A stretch of DNA of 64,000 nt from Mastigias papua (GCA_964019165.1 OZ025277.1:6388524-6452523), one strand, 5' to 3'. Shown: positions 46,701 to 58,736, counted from the stretch's first letter. Translations and numbers: made by a program. Notes: generated by a model not told the origin, from the sequence alone.

Positions 46701-49700
46701 ACGTGGTTGATGTTTAACACCGACAAAGTTTGCATGAGCAGCCTCATCTCAGTCAAAAAACTGAAAAAGTTAAAATAATATCCTGTCATCAAAGTCCCCT
46801 TAGAAACGACTATTGAGACTTCTGATAAAGAATATGTGTTGACCAGTGTAATTAATTGTATACATGTCTAATTTTCATTGTGTACCAGGTATAGTATAAA
46901 ACATTTAATGATGTTGGAAAAACAAAAAAACTAGGTCAAACCTGCGAATCATGGCCATTGAAAGAATGCATAATGAAAGACAAACTCCAACTGCAAGCCA
47001 CCTTAAATACAATTGAAGTAGATTTCATTAATAACCCTCTTTCCCAGACTCTTTCAAACAAGGTAGCTTTCAGTTTATGTTCATTTATAAACAAAACTTA
47101 AAAAGTCACCTAAATTAACTCCTAAAAATTTATTACCAGTAAGCAGGCCCGTCGAAAGATTTATGGAGCAAATTTCAAATATGACAGTTAATACAATCAG
47201 CGAGGAATCAGTACGTAACATTTGGGGACTCTCCGCTCTGGCCCCGAAGCAATATGTCCCATTCTAGCTCCGTTGATTCCAATAAACAGTGCATACGCCA
47301 TTTCATGCTAACTTCATTTCGGGCCGGCTGTAATCCTATGTACGCACAAAGCATAACAGCAAACATGGCAAACTTTCACATAATTGTAAACGTAAGACTA
47401 GCACAACTTTTTCATCTAAAGACCTCAAGAGACAATCAGCATGGGAGTCGTTCACAAATTACATCATCACTTTTTCGCCCATTTTAAACACCCCCTTTTT
47501 CTTTGTAGTTAGCCGTAATCATTGCTTTGCACTCCCTCCTGAATTATGCCATCATTTGTCTCAACCCCTCGCATCTTGAGCACTGGACAAAAAGTACTAC
47601 ATAATATATTTGTACTATGTATGCTCAAGATATTTCCAAATGTCTTGACGGCACGTGCAGATGATCTAACAACTGGTCTAACATTTCATCTGACTTTAGG
47701 TTTTAGAAGGTAGTTAATGTCTGCCTAGTGTGCAAAGGAACCTAATTTTTCTCAAAACATTTAGCAAATGATCTGCGCTTTTGCTGTGATCGAATCATTT
47801 TCGATTCAAAATGAACAGTCCCATATGTATTTTATTGTGGCATGACTTTGTCCTCGGTGCTATTGAATAAGATCAAAAGGCTTGCAGTTGCTGAAGCTGT
47901 TCAACTTCATGGCAGCTTAAACTTATCCTCATTATTCGAATCATGGTAAGCAATCGATAGAGCTATGAATTTATATCAAATTTAGCCTGAACCTACATAC
48001 CACTAATGGTACAGAAAAGAGCTGAGCAAGAAAGCATAGTGGCATAGACAATATGATCAAAAACATACAACATCTGACAGAACTTACCCAAAATGTTCTT
48101 CAGCTATCCCTACTGATCTTCTTAAGAATATAAAATTGTACCTTGATTTCTTTCTAACAATGCTCTTAATCAACTTTCTCATTTCTTCATCGTACTCAAT
48201 GCTCACTCTGCTAGGTTCACCTGGCCTCGAAGAGGCTGTAAAGGTGATGCTTCCTCGTGAAAAAAATCCTTGGCATTTTTTAGGATCAATGTTTATATCA
48301 CCTCTAATAAAGGATGGTCTTTGGCAACAGGTACTGGAATCCTTGTTGTAATGTGAGTTTGACCAAATGGAGAGATCTCTGTCATTCAGATTATTATGCT
48401 TTTCATATATCGAATGGTTGTCACTTGACTCTTGCTCTCTAGGTACAGTTGAAGGATGAAAATTGGAAGATTGACTAAGTGGCTTTAGGTTGTTCAGATC
48501 ATCTGATTCATGGGATTCATTACTATCGCGCTCATTCATGGTTCTCTGTGATGAATCCTCTCCAACTTCAGCATGTTGAGGCTTTATTGAATTGTCAAAA
48601 GATACTTGCTTATTACACTGCTCCTTTTTTGATTTCCAGATTATACGCCTGAAGCAAGGTAAGTTGTGATAGATTAATCAAGTAATGCTGATGATGCTAC
48701 TGATTTAAGCTATAGAATGCAATTTATTTGTGCAATAGAGACTAAATCTTGGTGCCTATCTCTGCACTCTTAACTACAAACAACAGCATCGAAACACAGA
48801 ATATATAGAAATATATAGTGAGTAAATTTGATAAAATGCTTACAATTTAGTCATAAATCTAAGTGGCAGGTTGGTTGCTACATAGTTAAAGGGTCTGTAT
48901 GCTGTTAATTGCATGGCTACTAGCTTCGTGTCTTCCTCAAATATCCATAAGCGTTACTTTTGATCAACATGTGCAGATTGGTATAATCTGCTGATTTAGT
49001 TGTAAGTAATGTTGACTTGGTTTGAAATAACTGCTTAGTCATTCCACCTCAACAGTGTTGAAAAGTTATCTTAAGTAAAATTTCTAGTTTGATTGCTTTG
49101 TATTTGCGCAATTTCAAACTCTGTATAGTTGGGCCAATTCTTAAAGTCCATTAATTTAAATAATAAACCCTAGAAATGTACTAATTTCCGAGCTTTTTAC
49201 AACAGACCGGATTTCCAGCTACATTAAATATTCAAGTAAAACTCCCATTTAATCAACACTTTACAAACTGGTAGTATTTTAACTCTTTTTGTCAGGTATA
49301 ATCAAGAACATAAATTCTTTGCTATGAATGCATCTTACTAGCGACGTAAAATTGCAGAAAGCTTGCATTTATGCAACTTGTACGTAAATTTGGATCACAA
49401 TTGTGGGATTTGTCAAAATTTTGAGACTTTGACTCTTATAGTGTCAGAAAGTGTAGTAGATGTATTTTCATCACCATAAAGTTAATAGATTTTGCATTTT
49501 TGATTTTAGAGTTATTCACAACTAAAGATTGCGACTTCTTTTGCACATCTCCTCGTTTGCTACTAAATGTATTCATAGAATATCGAACTTTGAGAAGGTA
49601 TATCTCAAGAACAGTAAGAGATAACTGGCCAAAATTTTTAGCACATTCACTTTTTGTCCTGCAGTTCCAATTTATTCTGTTTTTTGAACTAATTCTCATC

Positions 49701-49921
49701 TTGAATTTCAAGGAAAATCAAAAATCGTACCTAATAATGAGGTTAAGGATCGCTAGAATAAATCTCACAAAGATTGCTCCTAGCAAAGCTGAAAAAGCCA
49801 TTTGAAACCAAGAATATTCTTTGCATTTAGTGCTCATCCAGTAAAGCCAAGGTAAAGTCAGATCATGCTGCAACGAATCTGGAAGATAACAAATGACTAG
49901 CTCATTGATATTGCAAGCCAT
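46058..49921 (-). CDS. Candidate three-exon gene, membrane-anchored protein of unknown family (326 aa)
   Basis: Three minus-strand exons (49921-49731, 48648-48088, 46286-46058) join in phase into 327 codons including the stop. The ATG at 49921 has in-frame stops just upstream and A at -3 and G at +4. The first exon carries one strong hydrophobic segment (AFSALLGAIFVRFILAILNL, about residues 42-61) followed by Arg/Lys residues, suggesting a type II or tail-inside anchor. The middle exon is polar and Ser/Asn/Glu-rich, then has a compact stretch (GSITFTASSRPGEPSRVSIE, then EEMRKLIKSIVRKKSR). Splice sites are GTACGA/TTCAG and GTAAGT/TTCAG. I do not recognise the family. The exon 1-2 join is more credible than the exon 2-3 join. 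Confidence 0.45.
46605..46700. repeat. (GATT)24 microsatellite
   Basis: 96 bp of uninterrupted GATT units follow a short run of diverged copies (from about 46579). It lies in the proposed intron 2 of the minus-strand candidate gene. The minus-strand translation (INQS repeats) is a by-product of the tetranucleotide. Confidence 0.97.
48088..48648 (-). CDS. Candidate gene, exon 2 (polar region)
   Basis: It starts after a TTGCTTCAG acceptor with one base that completes Arg, then RIIWKSKKEQ. It runs open for 187 codons and ends at a strong GTAAGT donor (complement of 48082-48087). The composition (many Ser, Asn, Asp, Glu) and a 561-bp uninterrupted frame in AT-rich DNA make it the best non-transposon coding candidate after ASPP. 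No known domain was recognised. Confidence 0.5.
49731..49921 (-). CDS. Candidate gene, exon 1 (start codon and membrane segment)
   Basis: It encodes 63 codons plus AG of an Arg codon. The sequence includes LPWLYWMSTKCKEYSWF and then a roughly 20-residue hydrophobic helix. The donor GTACGA is weaker than consensus. Reading on without splicing adds only YDF before a stop. Confidence 0.5.
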
Positions 49922-51347
49922 CTTTTATTAACAAACGATGCCCATGACTACTTGGGCTATCCTTCTTGTAGTAAATGCACAGTGAATGAACGAAACTTCT
50001 TATCCGTACAGGTTGACTTTATACCCCTTACGATTGGGGTAGCCAGCATCAGCTCCGGATGCTATAGCTTGCATATCTCGTACATATTCGGTTACCACTT
50101 TTCGTTATGTCACAATGGAAGAGATAGAATCTTTCCGTGCACTGAGAAAAACGAATTTGCTATCTCAATGCCTATGTTTCCCATGCTATAGCAATACTAT
50201 CATTAGTATTTTTTATAAAATTTCTTTTAATGTAGGCTGCTAGAAGTGGCTAAAGTCCAGCCAACAAAAGTCTACAAAGGAATAAAGTTGAAAATAATCA
50301 TAGAAATGTCTAAATCTATAAATTATACACAAATGTATAAATAAGAGAGTAAAGCATATACATATATATGTATATACATATATATCAGGCGTAATACGCC
50401 TCAAGATTGTAAACATGAAACCGACGGTCGCGCATGACAGTATGGTATAACTTTTATTATTATATCTTATAACGCTCCATTCAATTGTTGAGCACTTTAG
50501 TGTTGTAGAAGATGCAGTTGAGGTATTGCCTCTCGTCTTATATATAAATAAATATGTTTGAAAAATTTATTCTTTTATCTCCATGTTGGAAATACTTTCT
50601 AATCAGTAATTTCTGCAATGAGTCAATACGATACCATAGAATAGACGGATATCATCGAGGTAACATTAACAAGTCATCAAGGTTATATGCAGTCCTCTCC
50701 TTACGACACAAAGAACCAGAAAATGGATTCTGCGGATTACCTTTTTACTAGTAAAATTAAATTAATGTGACTTACTGAAAACATCCTCAATTATGCATGA
50801 TATTGAACCCACTGGTGACATTCTGATAAGTTCATCAAATCACTACTTTACAGCCAACTTCAAGTGTATTCTATCTCAGAATTTTTTAAAATGGTATAGA
50901 AACTGGCTACTCGATGCTTTAAGCGGATCATATTTGATTATGACGTAAAATGATTGCATTACGTAGTATGGCTTTAGGTCGTTCGCTGTTTATGACTTCA
51001 TCCCAGTACACAAGTAACAGCTAATAATAATCAAAAGTTTATGAATATTCCACCTAAATATACATCTATAAACCTCGCTTGAAAAGGTTGTCTACAGACG
51101 GCTACTTGGATAGTACAAAAAAAGTAATAATGATATTTTTAAAACTTCATTTCATTCGTCAAGAATTTAAAAAACTGCAATTATACATTTCACTAATTAA
51201 CAGGCAATGTATAGTTGGCATGCTTGCATAAAAAATAGTATAAGAGCAACATACAATAAAAAGATAAAACAAATAAATTTGAAAAAAAGAAATAGAAGTG
51301 AAATTCAGTTAAAAGTTTAATAGTTCAGGGTTTGTCCACGCCTTGTT
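49922..51347. other. Upstream flank of the minus-strand gene; AT-rich
   Basis: No exon seen. A TATATACATA-type alternating tract with palindromic character lies at about 50358-50387. There is no recognisable TATA-initiator pair for the minus gene. Confidence 0.35.
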
Positions 51348-51660
51348 TCATCTACAGAATACATAATACGTGAACCTCACTGCAATGTTCATAATCTTTT
51401 TGATGATTGCTTTTTGGGTACTATTGTCGATACCTAACTCTTTTATCATGTATAACAACGAATCAGATGAAGACTCAAGAATGCCAAGAGGACCCATAGA
51501 AATATTTACGAAGTTAATCTGAGAATATCGTGGTTTTGAGTCGAGCAAAAGGGGCTTTGTGATTACTATTAATTTCTATATTTGTTTCAAATCCAACCTT
51601 TAATTGTAAAATATGCACGAAATTTTCTGGAGATATCAAGGCAAGATCAGGCGGAAGAGA
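51348..51660 (-). pseudogene. LINE C-terminal remnant, copy 2
   Basis: The minus strand encodes PENFVHILQLKVGFETNIEI, then (after frame disruption) INFVNISMGPLGILESSSDS, NSTQKAIIKKIMNIAVR and TYYVFCR. This pattern (a 'PDL', 'ELTVGFE-N' and 'SMG-LG' block with a final TYY-FC motif) is that of the C-terminal nuclease-like region of a LINE group common in marine invertebrates. Only about 100 codons survive. Confidence 0.6.
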
Positions 51661-52399
51661 ATCCCTGTGATAAGCAAAGGAGATAGGAAAAAAGGGAGAT
51701 CAGCTTATACTAGGCAATGCTCTATAGAAGAGAATTATTTTGCAATGAAGAGTAGAACAGACTTGTGACGCCAGGTGTAACTACCATCCTCTACGTAAGA
51801 CCTGCAACTCGAGATAACATGCTGAAGCATTTCCATATGGAGAAAAAATGAGCAATATATGGAATAGGAAAGAGACCATATAAAAAGATTCTTGCGAGTT
51901 ATTATACTTATTCATGAATTTGAATGTATTTTTCCGCATATTCTGTTGAACGTAGACTACGGGTTTTATCATTCGATAGTTTAAGGATGGAAGACATGAT
52001 GACTAATGATGTTAATTCATGGTTAATGCAATGCTCATGGTCCCTTTGAATGGCAGAGATAGCCTGCTCTGTAGTCTTCTATTAATTATATTGAATAGCT
52101 GAGCACTTGCTGGTCGCTGCCCACAGAGAATTGATGTCAGGATTGGAAGAGGTTTCAAGAACATTTATAATGGCTGTTTGGCTTTAAATAATTATGTGGA
52201 AGGTAACAAAGATTGACATTTGAAAGACTTGCCGATGTCAACAGTCGGAAGAACGTGATTAATTATTAATTTACGGAAGTATTGCGTAGATGAAATAGAT
52301 TAACTTTTTTATTCCGAAAGTAGAGCACTTGTCAGCCTTGATTTTCATATTAGCCCAAGAAAGCCATCTTGTGAAATGGTGCACCAGAGTTTGATTTTC
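51661..52399. other. No gene recognised
   Basis: Possibly decayed LINE sequence. Nothing diagnostic seen. Confidence 0.35.
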
Positions 52400-53890
52400 G
52401 TTCTTAAGGCCAATAATAATAATACTTATTTGGAATTTGAAGGACTGTTGCGAACTGCTAAGTCACTCAGCAATGACATAGGCGTGGAGTGCGGCCCGGA
52501 TAAAAGTGCCAAGGCAACGTTCTAGCGTGGGAAGATGGTCAGCTCTTCACGCAGAATTTCTGTTGACAATACAATAATAAATGAATTAGAACAGGGAAGT
52601 GCATAAAAGTATCTATGTGTAAATGAAGGACACTATCAATGTTATACAGCACTCTATTGTGAAAGAGAAAAAAATGTATACATAGAGTAAGATCAATTAT
52701 GAAGATAGAGCTAAACTCGCAAATAGCATATCACTGCTGTAAACACTTTAGCAATTTCTGTAATGGCCTATAGTTTAGTATTGGAACCTAAGAGAACTAA
52801 AGAAAATAGATACAAAAATAAGAAAGCAATTGACTTATAACAGAATGCATCACCCGACAGCAGATGTTAACCGCCTTTACATACTTAGGAGGCAGAGGCA
52901 CGATTCAATTGGAACTCTCATACAAAACTTCAACGGCTGGCTTCTCCTAATATATAAGGAGCACACATGACTGGGTGTTATAACTTGTCACCTCATATGA
53001 GAACAGTAGTTACATTTAAGTATCGAGAATTCTGAAAAATTTTCAAGAGAACAAGGGATTGAAATGCGAACTGGTGCAGAACTTATTCCTACTGCTATTG
53101 CAAAGAAACCCAAACAAGTAGTAAAATAGATAGGCTTGAAATGATTGAAGAAGGATGGCATGATAAATCCCTACATGGAGAATTTGTTATTCGATGTAAA
53201 GACGCTGATGCTGATCAAGTAGCAACCTATAAATTGCTAAGGAGCTCTGGACTAAAAGGGGAGGTTGAAGGGTGTATTCTTCCCACGCAAGATCAAAGTT
53301 TATTTACTCGAAATCATCATGCATATATCCTACATAACGGAGCTGATTCAAATGCAGATTTTGCGATGAAAAGTTCGAAATAGTTGACCACCTTGTTTCT
53401 GCCACTTTGGGGCCATGGAAAATTTATGAAAGAATGTCATTTCCTAAATTAAATACACGGGTAGCTAGTTTCCATTTGGTACTGGTATGAGCGCCATCCT
53501 GAACCGGTAACAGAGGGTAAAGATATCTTGACATCATGGGTTTTCCTGTTCATTCTGACAGAATTATACCGGCAAATCACCCTGATATTATAATACAGGA
53601 CAAAAAAAGCAAAATTTGTCTCTTAATTGATATAAGTGTACCTTCAGACAATAATTTTGCAACAAAAGTATTGAAAATTTGAGCAAATGCAAAGACCTTG
53701 AGATCGAAATTGAGAAAATGAGGCATCTAAAAGCAAAAACAATTCCAGTAGTTGGTGGTGCACTTGGCCTCATACCTAACGTACTTTATTGAAAAAATTC
53801 TAGGATCTCCATCCCTTTCAAGAGTGCACAAAATAGTTCTAAATAACACAGCACATGTTTGAGAGGAGCACTTTCAATCTGAAGTACTCG
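52400..53890 (+). pseudogene. LINE 3' half (reverse transcriptase end to C-terminal nuclease-like domain), copy 3
   Basis: In order, with many stops and frameshifts: SNDIGVECGPDKSAKATF after the catalytic YADD region, NEGHYQ, AVNTLAISVMAYSL, a block like 'H-P-ADVNRLY', then a clean frame 53141-53383 with EGWHDKSLHGEF and LPTQDQSLFTRNHHAYI. Further on come YEHHP-like residues, ANHPDIIIQDKKSKICLLID, PVV-GALGLIPN and a terminal SPSLSRVHKIVLN block. The order matches a widespread invertebrate LINE protein with a 'RPDIVV-D...IDVAVP' nuclease-like domain. It is dead. An 83-bp segment at 53401-53483 recurs exactly at 56560. Confidence 0.85.
53401..53483 (+). repeat. 83-bp perfect direct repeat, copy 1 (in LINE)
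   Basis: GCCACTTTGGGGCCATGGAA through to CCATTTGGTACT is identical, base for base, to 56560-56642. Here it sits inside the decayed LINE frame after DHLVS. Confidence 0.95.
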
Positions 53891-54135
53891 CTTGTGAAAT
53901 CTTGTCTTTTGTCATCTTCTTTTGTCTGCTTTTCTCTGTTTTTTTGTTAAATTTGCTTCCTAACCAACATGTAACCCTCAATCACCCTAGGCTGCTAGTA
54001 TTAACTTGGTGTTTAACTGTCTTATAGCTTGCCAAAGACAGTAATAATAATAACAATAATGATAATGCAATGTTTGGAAAGGTTAGCTTGTTCAGCTTGT
54101 TGTCAGCTGCCATAGACCAAGGACCTGAATCTGCA

Positions 54136-54480
54136 TACACATGTTTTTTATAAGAAAAAAGTTTATAAGAAAATGAGGCTCAAATTGCCAAAATCTTAAG
54201 AAAATCCTAAGAAAATCACAAGGCTCAAGCTCAAGAAAATGCTAAGAAAATTACAGTTCATCTTCTTTACATGCCAGAAATTGATATTGGCTCATTTTTG
54301 CGAACTCTCGTACAAAGATCGAGACTTATGGTGGCCCAACAAAAACAGAGTAGCCTGTTTCAGCCAGTTTTTTCCTGCAGAAGTTAAGAAAATCTTAAGA
54401 AAATCTCAGCCTCAAATTCGTGAAAAGTTAAAAAAATTGAGCCTCAGGAAAAAAAGTGTTTTTCTTATAAAAAAATGTGT
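54136..54480. mobile_element. MITE family A, copy 4 (CTTAAG-rich subtype)
   Basis: The ends are TACACATGTTTTTTATAAGA and TTTCTTATAAAAAAATGTGT. Repeated AAAATCTTAAGAAAAT words are present throughout. It aligns over its full length with the complement of copy 2 (19404-19762). It lies directly beside the 3' end of the LINE on the minus strand. Confidence 0.85.
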
Positions 54481-54489
54481 ATTTAGCAA

Positions 54490-56455
54490 AGGTCAAGGTA
54501 TAAAAAACTGTAAACAACAAAAGTCTTTTGCAAAAAATTTGAAAGTATACACATATATGACGTAGAGCTTTGAAGCTTTATAGCTAGTCTTAAATTTCAA
54601 AATCGATTTTTCATTTTCTAAATTCATAGGAAGGCTGTTATAAATTTGGATTCCTAGGTAATAAAAGGCCTTTAAAGCGCGATGTTGCAGCTTTTCTATC
54701 TTTGAGCTCTGGGAATCTGACATTAAAATATACGTATTGCTGATGTAACGGAAAATAGGCAAGATAGTAGCCTTGTATAGCGTCTCAGCAACTGCTGGAT
54801 GAACGATTTTACGTATTCTCCCTTGCAACTTGATCCTATATGCAGTTGTCTTGTGCATGTTATCAATATTACTTTGGAGATTTATTTTTGTATCAAGTGT
54901 TACCCCAAGACAAACTTTTTGACGTCTAGTTCGACAACGAGACTATTTTCATCGAAAAAATTTCAAAGGTTGTAAGTTCATGGTTTATTTTTTCTACCAC
55001 TTCATTGCTGTGGTTTCCTGATGAAAAATTACCGTATCATCTGCATATAGGATTACTGTGCTTTTTCTGATTCCAAACCAATATAATTTTTAGTAAACTA
55101 AATAGGAATGGACCTAATATCGAGTCTTGTGGCACCCCACAAATAATTGATTCAACTCCAAACCTTACTCTGTCAAATACTACAAAAGTTTTCTGCTGAA
55201 TGAGTAGCTTTTGAACCATCTTAATTCTCTTTCGATTATGTCACAAGCTGGTAGCTTTGACAAGAGCCTGTGTTGAATGATCGGTCTGCTCCCTTCATAT
55301 ATCCTTTGTGAACATTAATTCGTATGCTAACCATCAAAATGCAACTCCATGGTCAGTAGATGACCCTCCTCTGAATCCAAATTGGTTGTCTGTCAGGAGA
55401 CTAGATGTACTTTTTCCATACTTTTCAGTTCTGGGAAAAGAGAAGTCTGTAAGGAGCAGCTTATCATGTATGAAAGTGGTTCACACAATACACCAGCACC
55501 TTCGATAATGAGAGAGGCTGGTATTTCATCACATGCAGTGCTTTTCTTTCTGTTAAGTGATTTTGATATGATGAAAATATCTCTGGCTGATGTTCTTTTA
55601 AAAGTAAAATGGCTGTGTTGTGGATTTAGTTTTTCTGTCAGGCTTGCGTTATTATGGCATTTCCAAACCGAGTACACAGTTGAGATCGAAGGAACAGAAG
55701 ATTTAATTGTATTGCTTATTCCTTCAAAGAATTTTCTGAAACCATTTGCTATTTTTTTATATTTAGTTGTTTAATCGCCGTTAATTTTAAATAATCTGGA
55801 TGAAATGTATTTCTGTTGCTTTACAGAGTAGCCCCCTTTTACTTTGTTCCAAGATTGCTTTGGATGTGATATATTGTCTTTGAAAATTGAACGTATATGC
55901 ATGGATTTGCTGCGGCGAATTTTTCTCATGACATCACTTCTGAGTCTTTATGCGTAAACCATTAAAGTTCTCTCCCTGTTACATAAGCCTTTCTGAGGTA
56001 GTAGTCTTTCTCAACCATTGCCTTTTTAACCTCTGATGTACGCCATGGATACTCACTACCTCATACTTTTTCTCCATCATAGGTGCACTTTGGTTGACTA
56101 TAGAACCCGGTAGGTCTTTGAGATTAGTCCATGCTTTGTTTAAATCTGCCTCTTCTGTTAATACAGTCCATGGCAGTTGTGCAAGGTCTTTCTTTTATTC
56201 TTTATGACCGTACATGGTAAAATTTTGTACATGAATTGCTCTTGATTTGAACTTTGACAGTTATTTTTTTCTCCTGTGGGGTATAGCAAGCAACTCCACT
56301 ACTTAAACCAGTTTGACGATCAGATCTTTCAAACAGATAACCATTTATTCGTATTTCTGAATTAAGCACTTCTCCGTGAAGATTGGTTTTACTTAAGCCA
56401 GTTATTTCACTTCTGTTCTGCACTTCCATGAGCAACGTCTCAACAACAGTTTTCT
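54490..56455 (-). pseudogene. LINE, endonuclease plus reverse transcriptase remnant, copy 4
   Basis: Reading on the minus strand from 56455: ITGLSKTNLHGEVLNSEIRI and DRQTGLSSGVACYTPQ match the endonuclease-type 'LSETHL...G-GVA-Y' region. Then 55677-55393 gives KKSTACDEIPASLIIEGAGV and LCEPLSYMISCSLQTSLFPE, an RT N-terminal block with the KS-G-D motif changed. Next is 55219-55037, CGVPQDSILGPFLFSL (VPQGS changed to VPQDS). Last is 54858-54593, with KIVHPAVAETLYKATILPIF and LQHRALKAFYYLGI. It is nearly full in extent but interrupted by many stops and frameshifts. Confidence 0.88.
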
Positions 56456-56479
56456 TTTTAAAAGGACTGTTTACATTCT

Positions 56480-57732
56480 AAGGGAGCGGTCATAAAGTAT
56501 CTGTTATAGGGGGGTGGACGATATTTGGAATTTGGATGGGCCATGAAAAATTATACCTTGCCACTTTGGGGCCATGGAAAATTTATGAAAGAATGTCATT
56601 TCCTAAATTAAATACACGGGTAGCTAGTTTCCATTTGGTACTAGCAATTGGAACTCCAGCAGATATGGACAGGCTACAGTACCACTGCTCAGAGTTGTAA
56701 GCTGCATTCTTTCTATACAAGAACAGTTTTATACGAATATGAACCTCAAAATTGATTAAGAAAAATTAAGAAACAACTGAGGCCAGGCCTGACTGAGGCT
56801 GAAACACTGCCATAAAATGTATTGTCGACATTGTTTGAAGGGAGAGTGGGGGGGGGGGGGAGTTAAGCTATCAGTGTGTATAAAGCCGCAGGTATACCTA
56901 GATCATTGCCAAGGACTATACATCAAAAGAATGTATGTCTTTCATCTTCTGCTAACGTTATTAAAAACAATGTACCCGTTTTAAAAACATCCGAAGTTGT
57001 CTTGTATATTGCCTAATGTCTAACCTCAAAATTGTGGACAAATTAAGAACAGCCTGAACCTTAATTTCATTGATTCTTATAGAAAGAGAGAGTGTAGATA
57101 AATCGAGTAAAAACAAAATCTGCCTGTTTCTCAATTTCTAATAGTAAATAGGTGTGTGAATTGTTTGTGGAATAAGAGCTACTGTGTGAGTACTATCGTC
57201 ATTCAGTATCTAAAATTGAGTTTGAGGATGATGTATTCCCTGAAGATAATGTACAGCGGGAACTCGCAAATGCAGCAACAATTGTTTTCTGTGCTTTATT
57301 CTTATTTCTTGTCTATTCTATTTCCTACTTCTTGTCTATTCCATTTCCTATTTCTTGTTTCCTATTTATTGTCATTTTATATTTCTTGTATTCTCTTGAT
57401 CTTCTGCTCAGTATTCATTTGTCCATCCATTCTCTAAAAGCCCTTTTTAATTTAACTTCTTCCTCTCAAGAATTGTTAAAAAATCTTTTTTTCATCATAG
57501 AAACAATTCTTTAGGAAAAGAACTTAGCAAAATCCTACATATCTCATGTTCAGCAGTTTATGGTGTTAATGCATCATGCAAACAATGTTTTATTGGGTCA
57601 TGAAAACTACCATGATTTTGCTATTGGGCCACAAGGAATTAAATAGAAATCTAGGATGGGCCATAAACTTGCTTGGTAAATTTTAAAAAATCATCCACGC
57701 CCATATAGTAGATACTTTATGACCGATCGCTA
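56480..57732. mobile_element. TIR element with GGTCATAAAGTATCT ends, 1.25 kb
   Basis: The left end AGGGAGCGGTCATAAAGTAT continues with TATAGGGGGGTGGACGAT. The right end, in complement, reads AGCGATCGGTCATAAAGTAT and ATATGGGCGTGGATGAT, and both lead into ATGGCCCATCC-type sequence. The interior is non-coding. It contains a guanine run near 56848-56860 and the second copy of the 83-bp repeat (56560-56642). The ends look hAT-like, but I could not define the target duplication. Confidence 0.75.
56560..56642 (+). repeat. 83-bp perfect direct repeat, copy 2 (in TIR element)
   Basis: Identical to 53401-53483, with unrelated flanks on both sides. Confidence 0.95.
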
Positions 57733-57794
57733 ATGGCAAACTTCCAAACAGATCTTTCGTTCTTAGAAATCACATAATTCTTTGTATCCATCTT

Positions 57795-58330
57795 TTGAGG
57801 TTTGGTTGTCGTTTTCATTCCTTTGTGGTGGTGTATGGTGGCCCATGAGTGCCATTGAGTTTCTATTTTTAAATTTAATATTTCAAAACATTAACATTGT
57901 TATTCTTGTACGTTTCTCGTCGTTGTACCTACTTTGTATCGAAATATCTCAATCGCAAGTCAACCAATCGCAAGTCAACCAATCGCAAGTCAACCAATCG
58001 CAAGTCAACCAATCGCAAGTCAACCACAGTACTTGGTATTTAAATATCTTTTAATATTTTTAATCGCTTTATTTTTCACTTCTTTAATTTTTTAAATTTT
58101 TTTAATTTATTTTAGTTTTTAAAGTTTGCTCTATATTTGCTTTTTTGGAAAAATTTCTTTTTACTGTTCTTTCAATTTCATATTTTTATAAATATTTCTA
58201 GTTCTTCTTTATCCATGTAGAGAAAAAATGCGAAAAAATAATAAGGTTGATGTTTTGAAATCACGATTTAAATACATTTCCAGTAAAACCTCAATGGCAC
58301 TCATGGGCAACCAGAGAGGTGTATTCACAA
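57795..58330. repeat. Inverted repeat flanking a 15-bp tandem array
   Basis: The block GGCCCATGAGTGCCATTGAG near 57830-57850 recurs inverted near 58291-58313 (GGTTGCCCATGAGTGCC on the minus strand). Similarity continues inward through ATTTCAAAACATTAAC and ATTTCAAAACATCAAC. Between the arms lie the 15-bp array and T-rich sequence. It is possibly a small foldback element. Confidence 0.55.
57951..58025. repeat. 15-bp tandem repeat, five exact copies
   Basis: AATCGCAAGTCAACC is repeated five times without change. The open frame across it (QSQVN repeats) is incidental as far as I can tell. Confidence 0.97.
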
Positions 58331-58736
58331 CTACGCTTTGTCTACAAAACATCTCTCCCCCCCTGCCATATTCTACTATGTCAAAAGGGCACCGAATGCG
58401 ACATTTTTCAACGCAAGCAAAACAAATTCCTGTCGGTTGATCTAGTTTGATAATCGTTCTGCAAGGACAACATTTTAAGCAAGGCCCAGGATACATTTTC
58501 ACATCTTAAACTAAAAGTGGTAGTATAGTGAACACTGAGTAAAGTCGTTGGCCTGAGAAAGTCTTTTTCTCCTGCTGCAGTGCCCATAAGGATGATATAA
58601 TACTCAAATTTATTTGACTGTTCCATTCTGCGGTGATTTTTGAATAACACCCAAGCTCGAAGTTGATGACACATTGTTGTTTATTCGGAAATAGAGCGAC
58701 GAGTAGAAGAGCAACATTTATTGCAACCGCCATCAT
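58209..58736 (-). CDS. Possible small secreted cysteine-rich protein, exon structure unresolved
   Basis: The minus strand has ATG-ATG at 58736, starting MMAVAINVALLLVALFP, which looks like a signal peptide. A TTATAAGG box lies about 30-40 bp upstream. The first frame runs to 58506. An overlapping-region frame, 58502-58209, is cysteine-rich (CLKCCPC, CFACVEKCRIRCPFDIVEY). TTGTCCTTGCAG near 58459 could be an acceptor linking them. I do not recognise a family, and the join is unproven. Its 3' part overlaps one arm of the inverted repeat at 57795-58330, so it could also be repeat-derived. Confidence 0.2.

Noticed and set aside
46571..46792. INQS-repeat protein on the minus strand
   Set aside because: A direct translation of the (GATT)n microsatellite.
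53141..53383. 80-codon clean frame as an independent gene
   Set aside because: Flanking frames on both sides match a LINE protein in the correct order, so it is part of a dead LINE.
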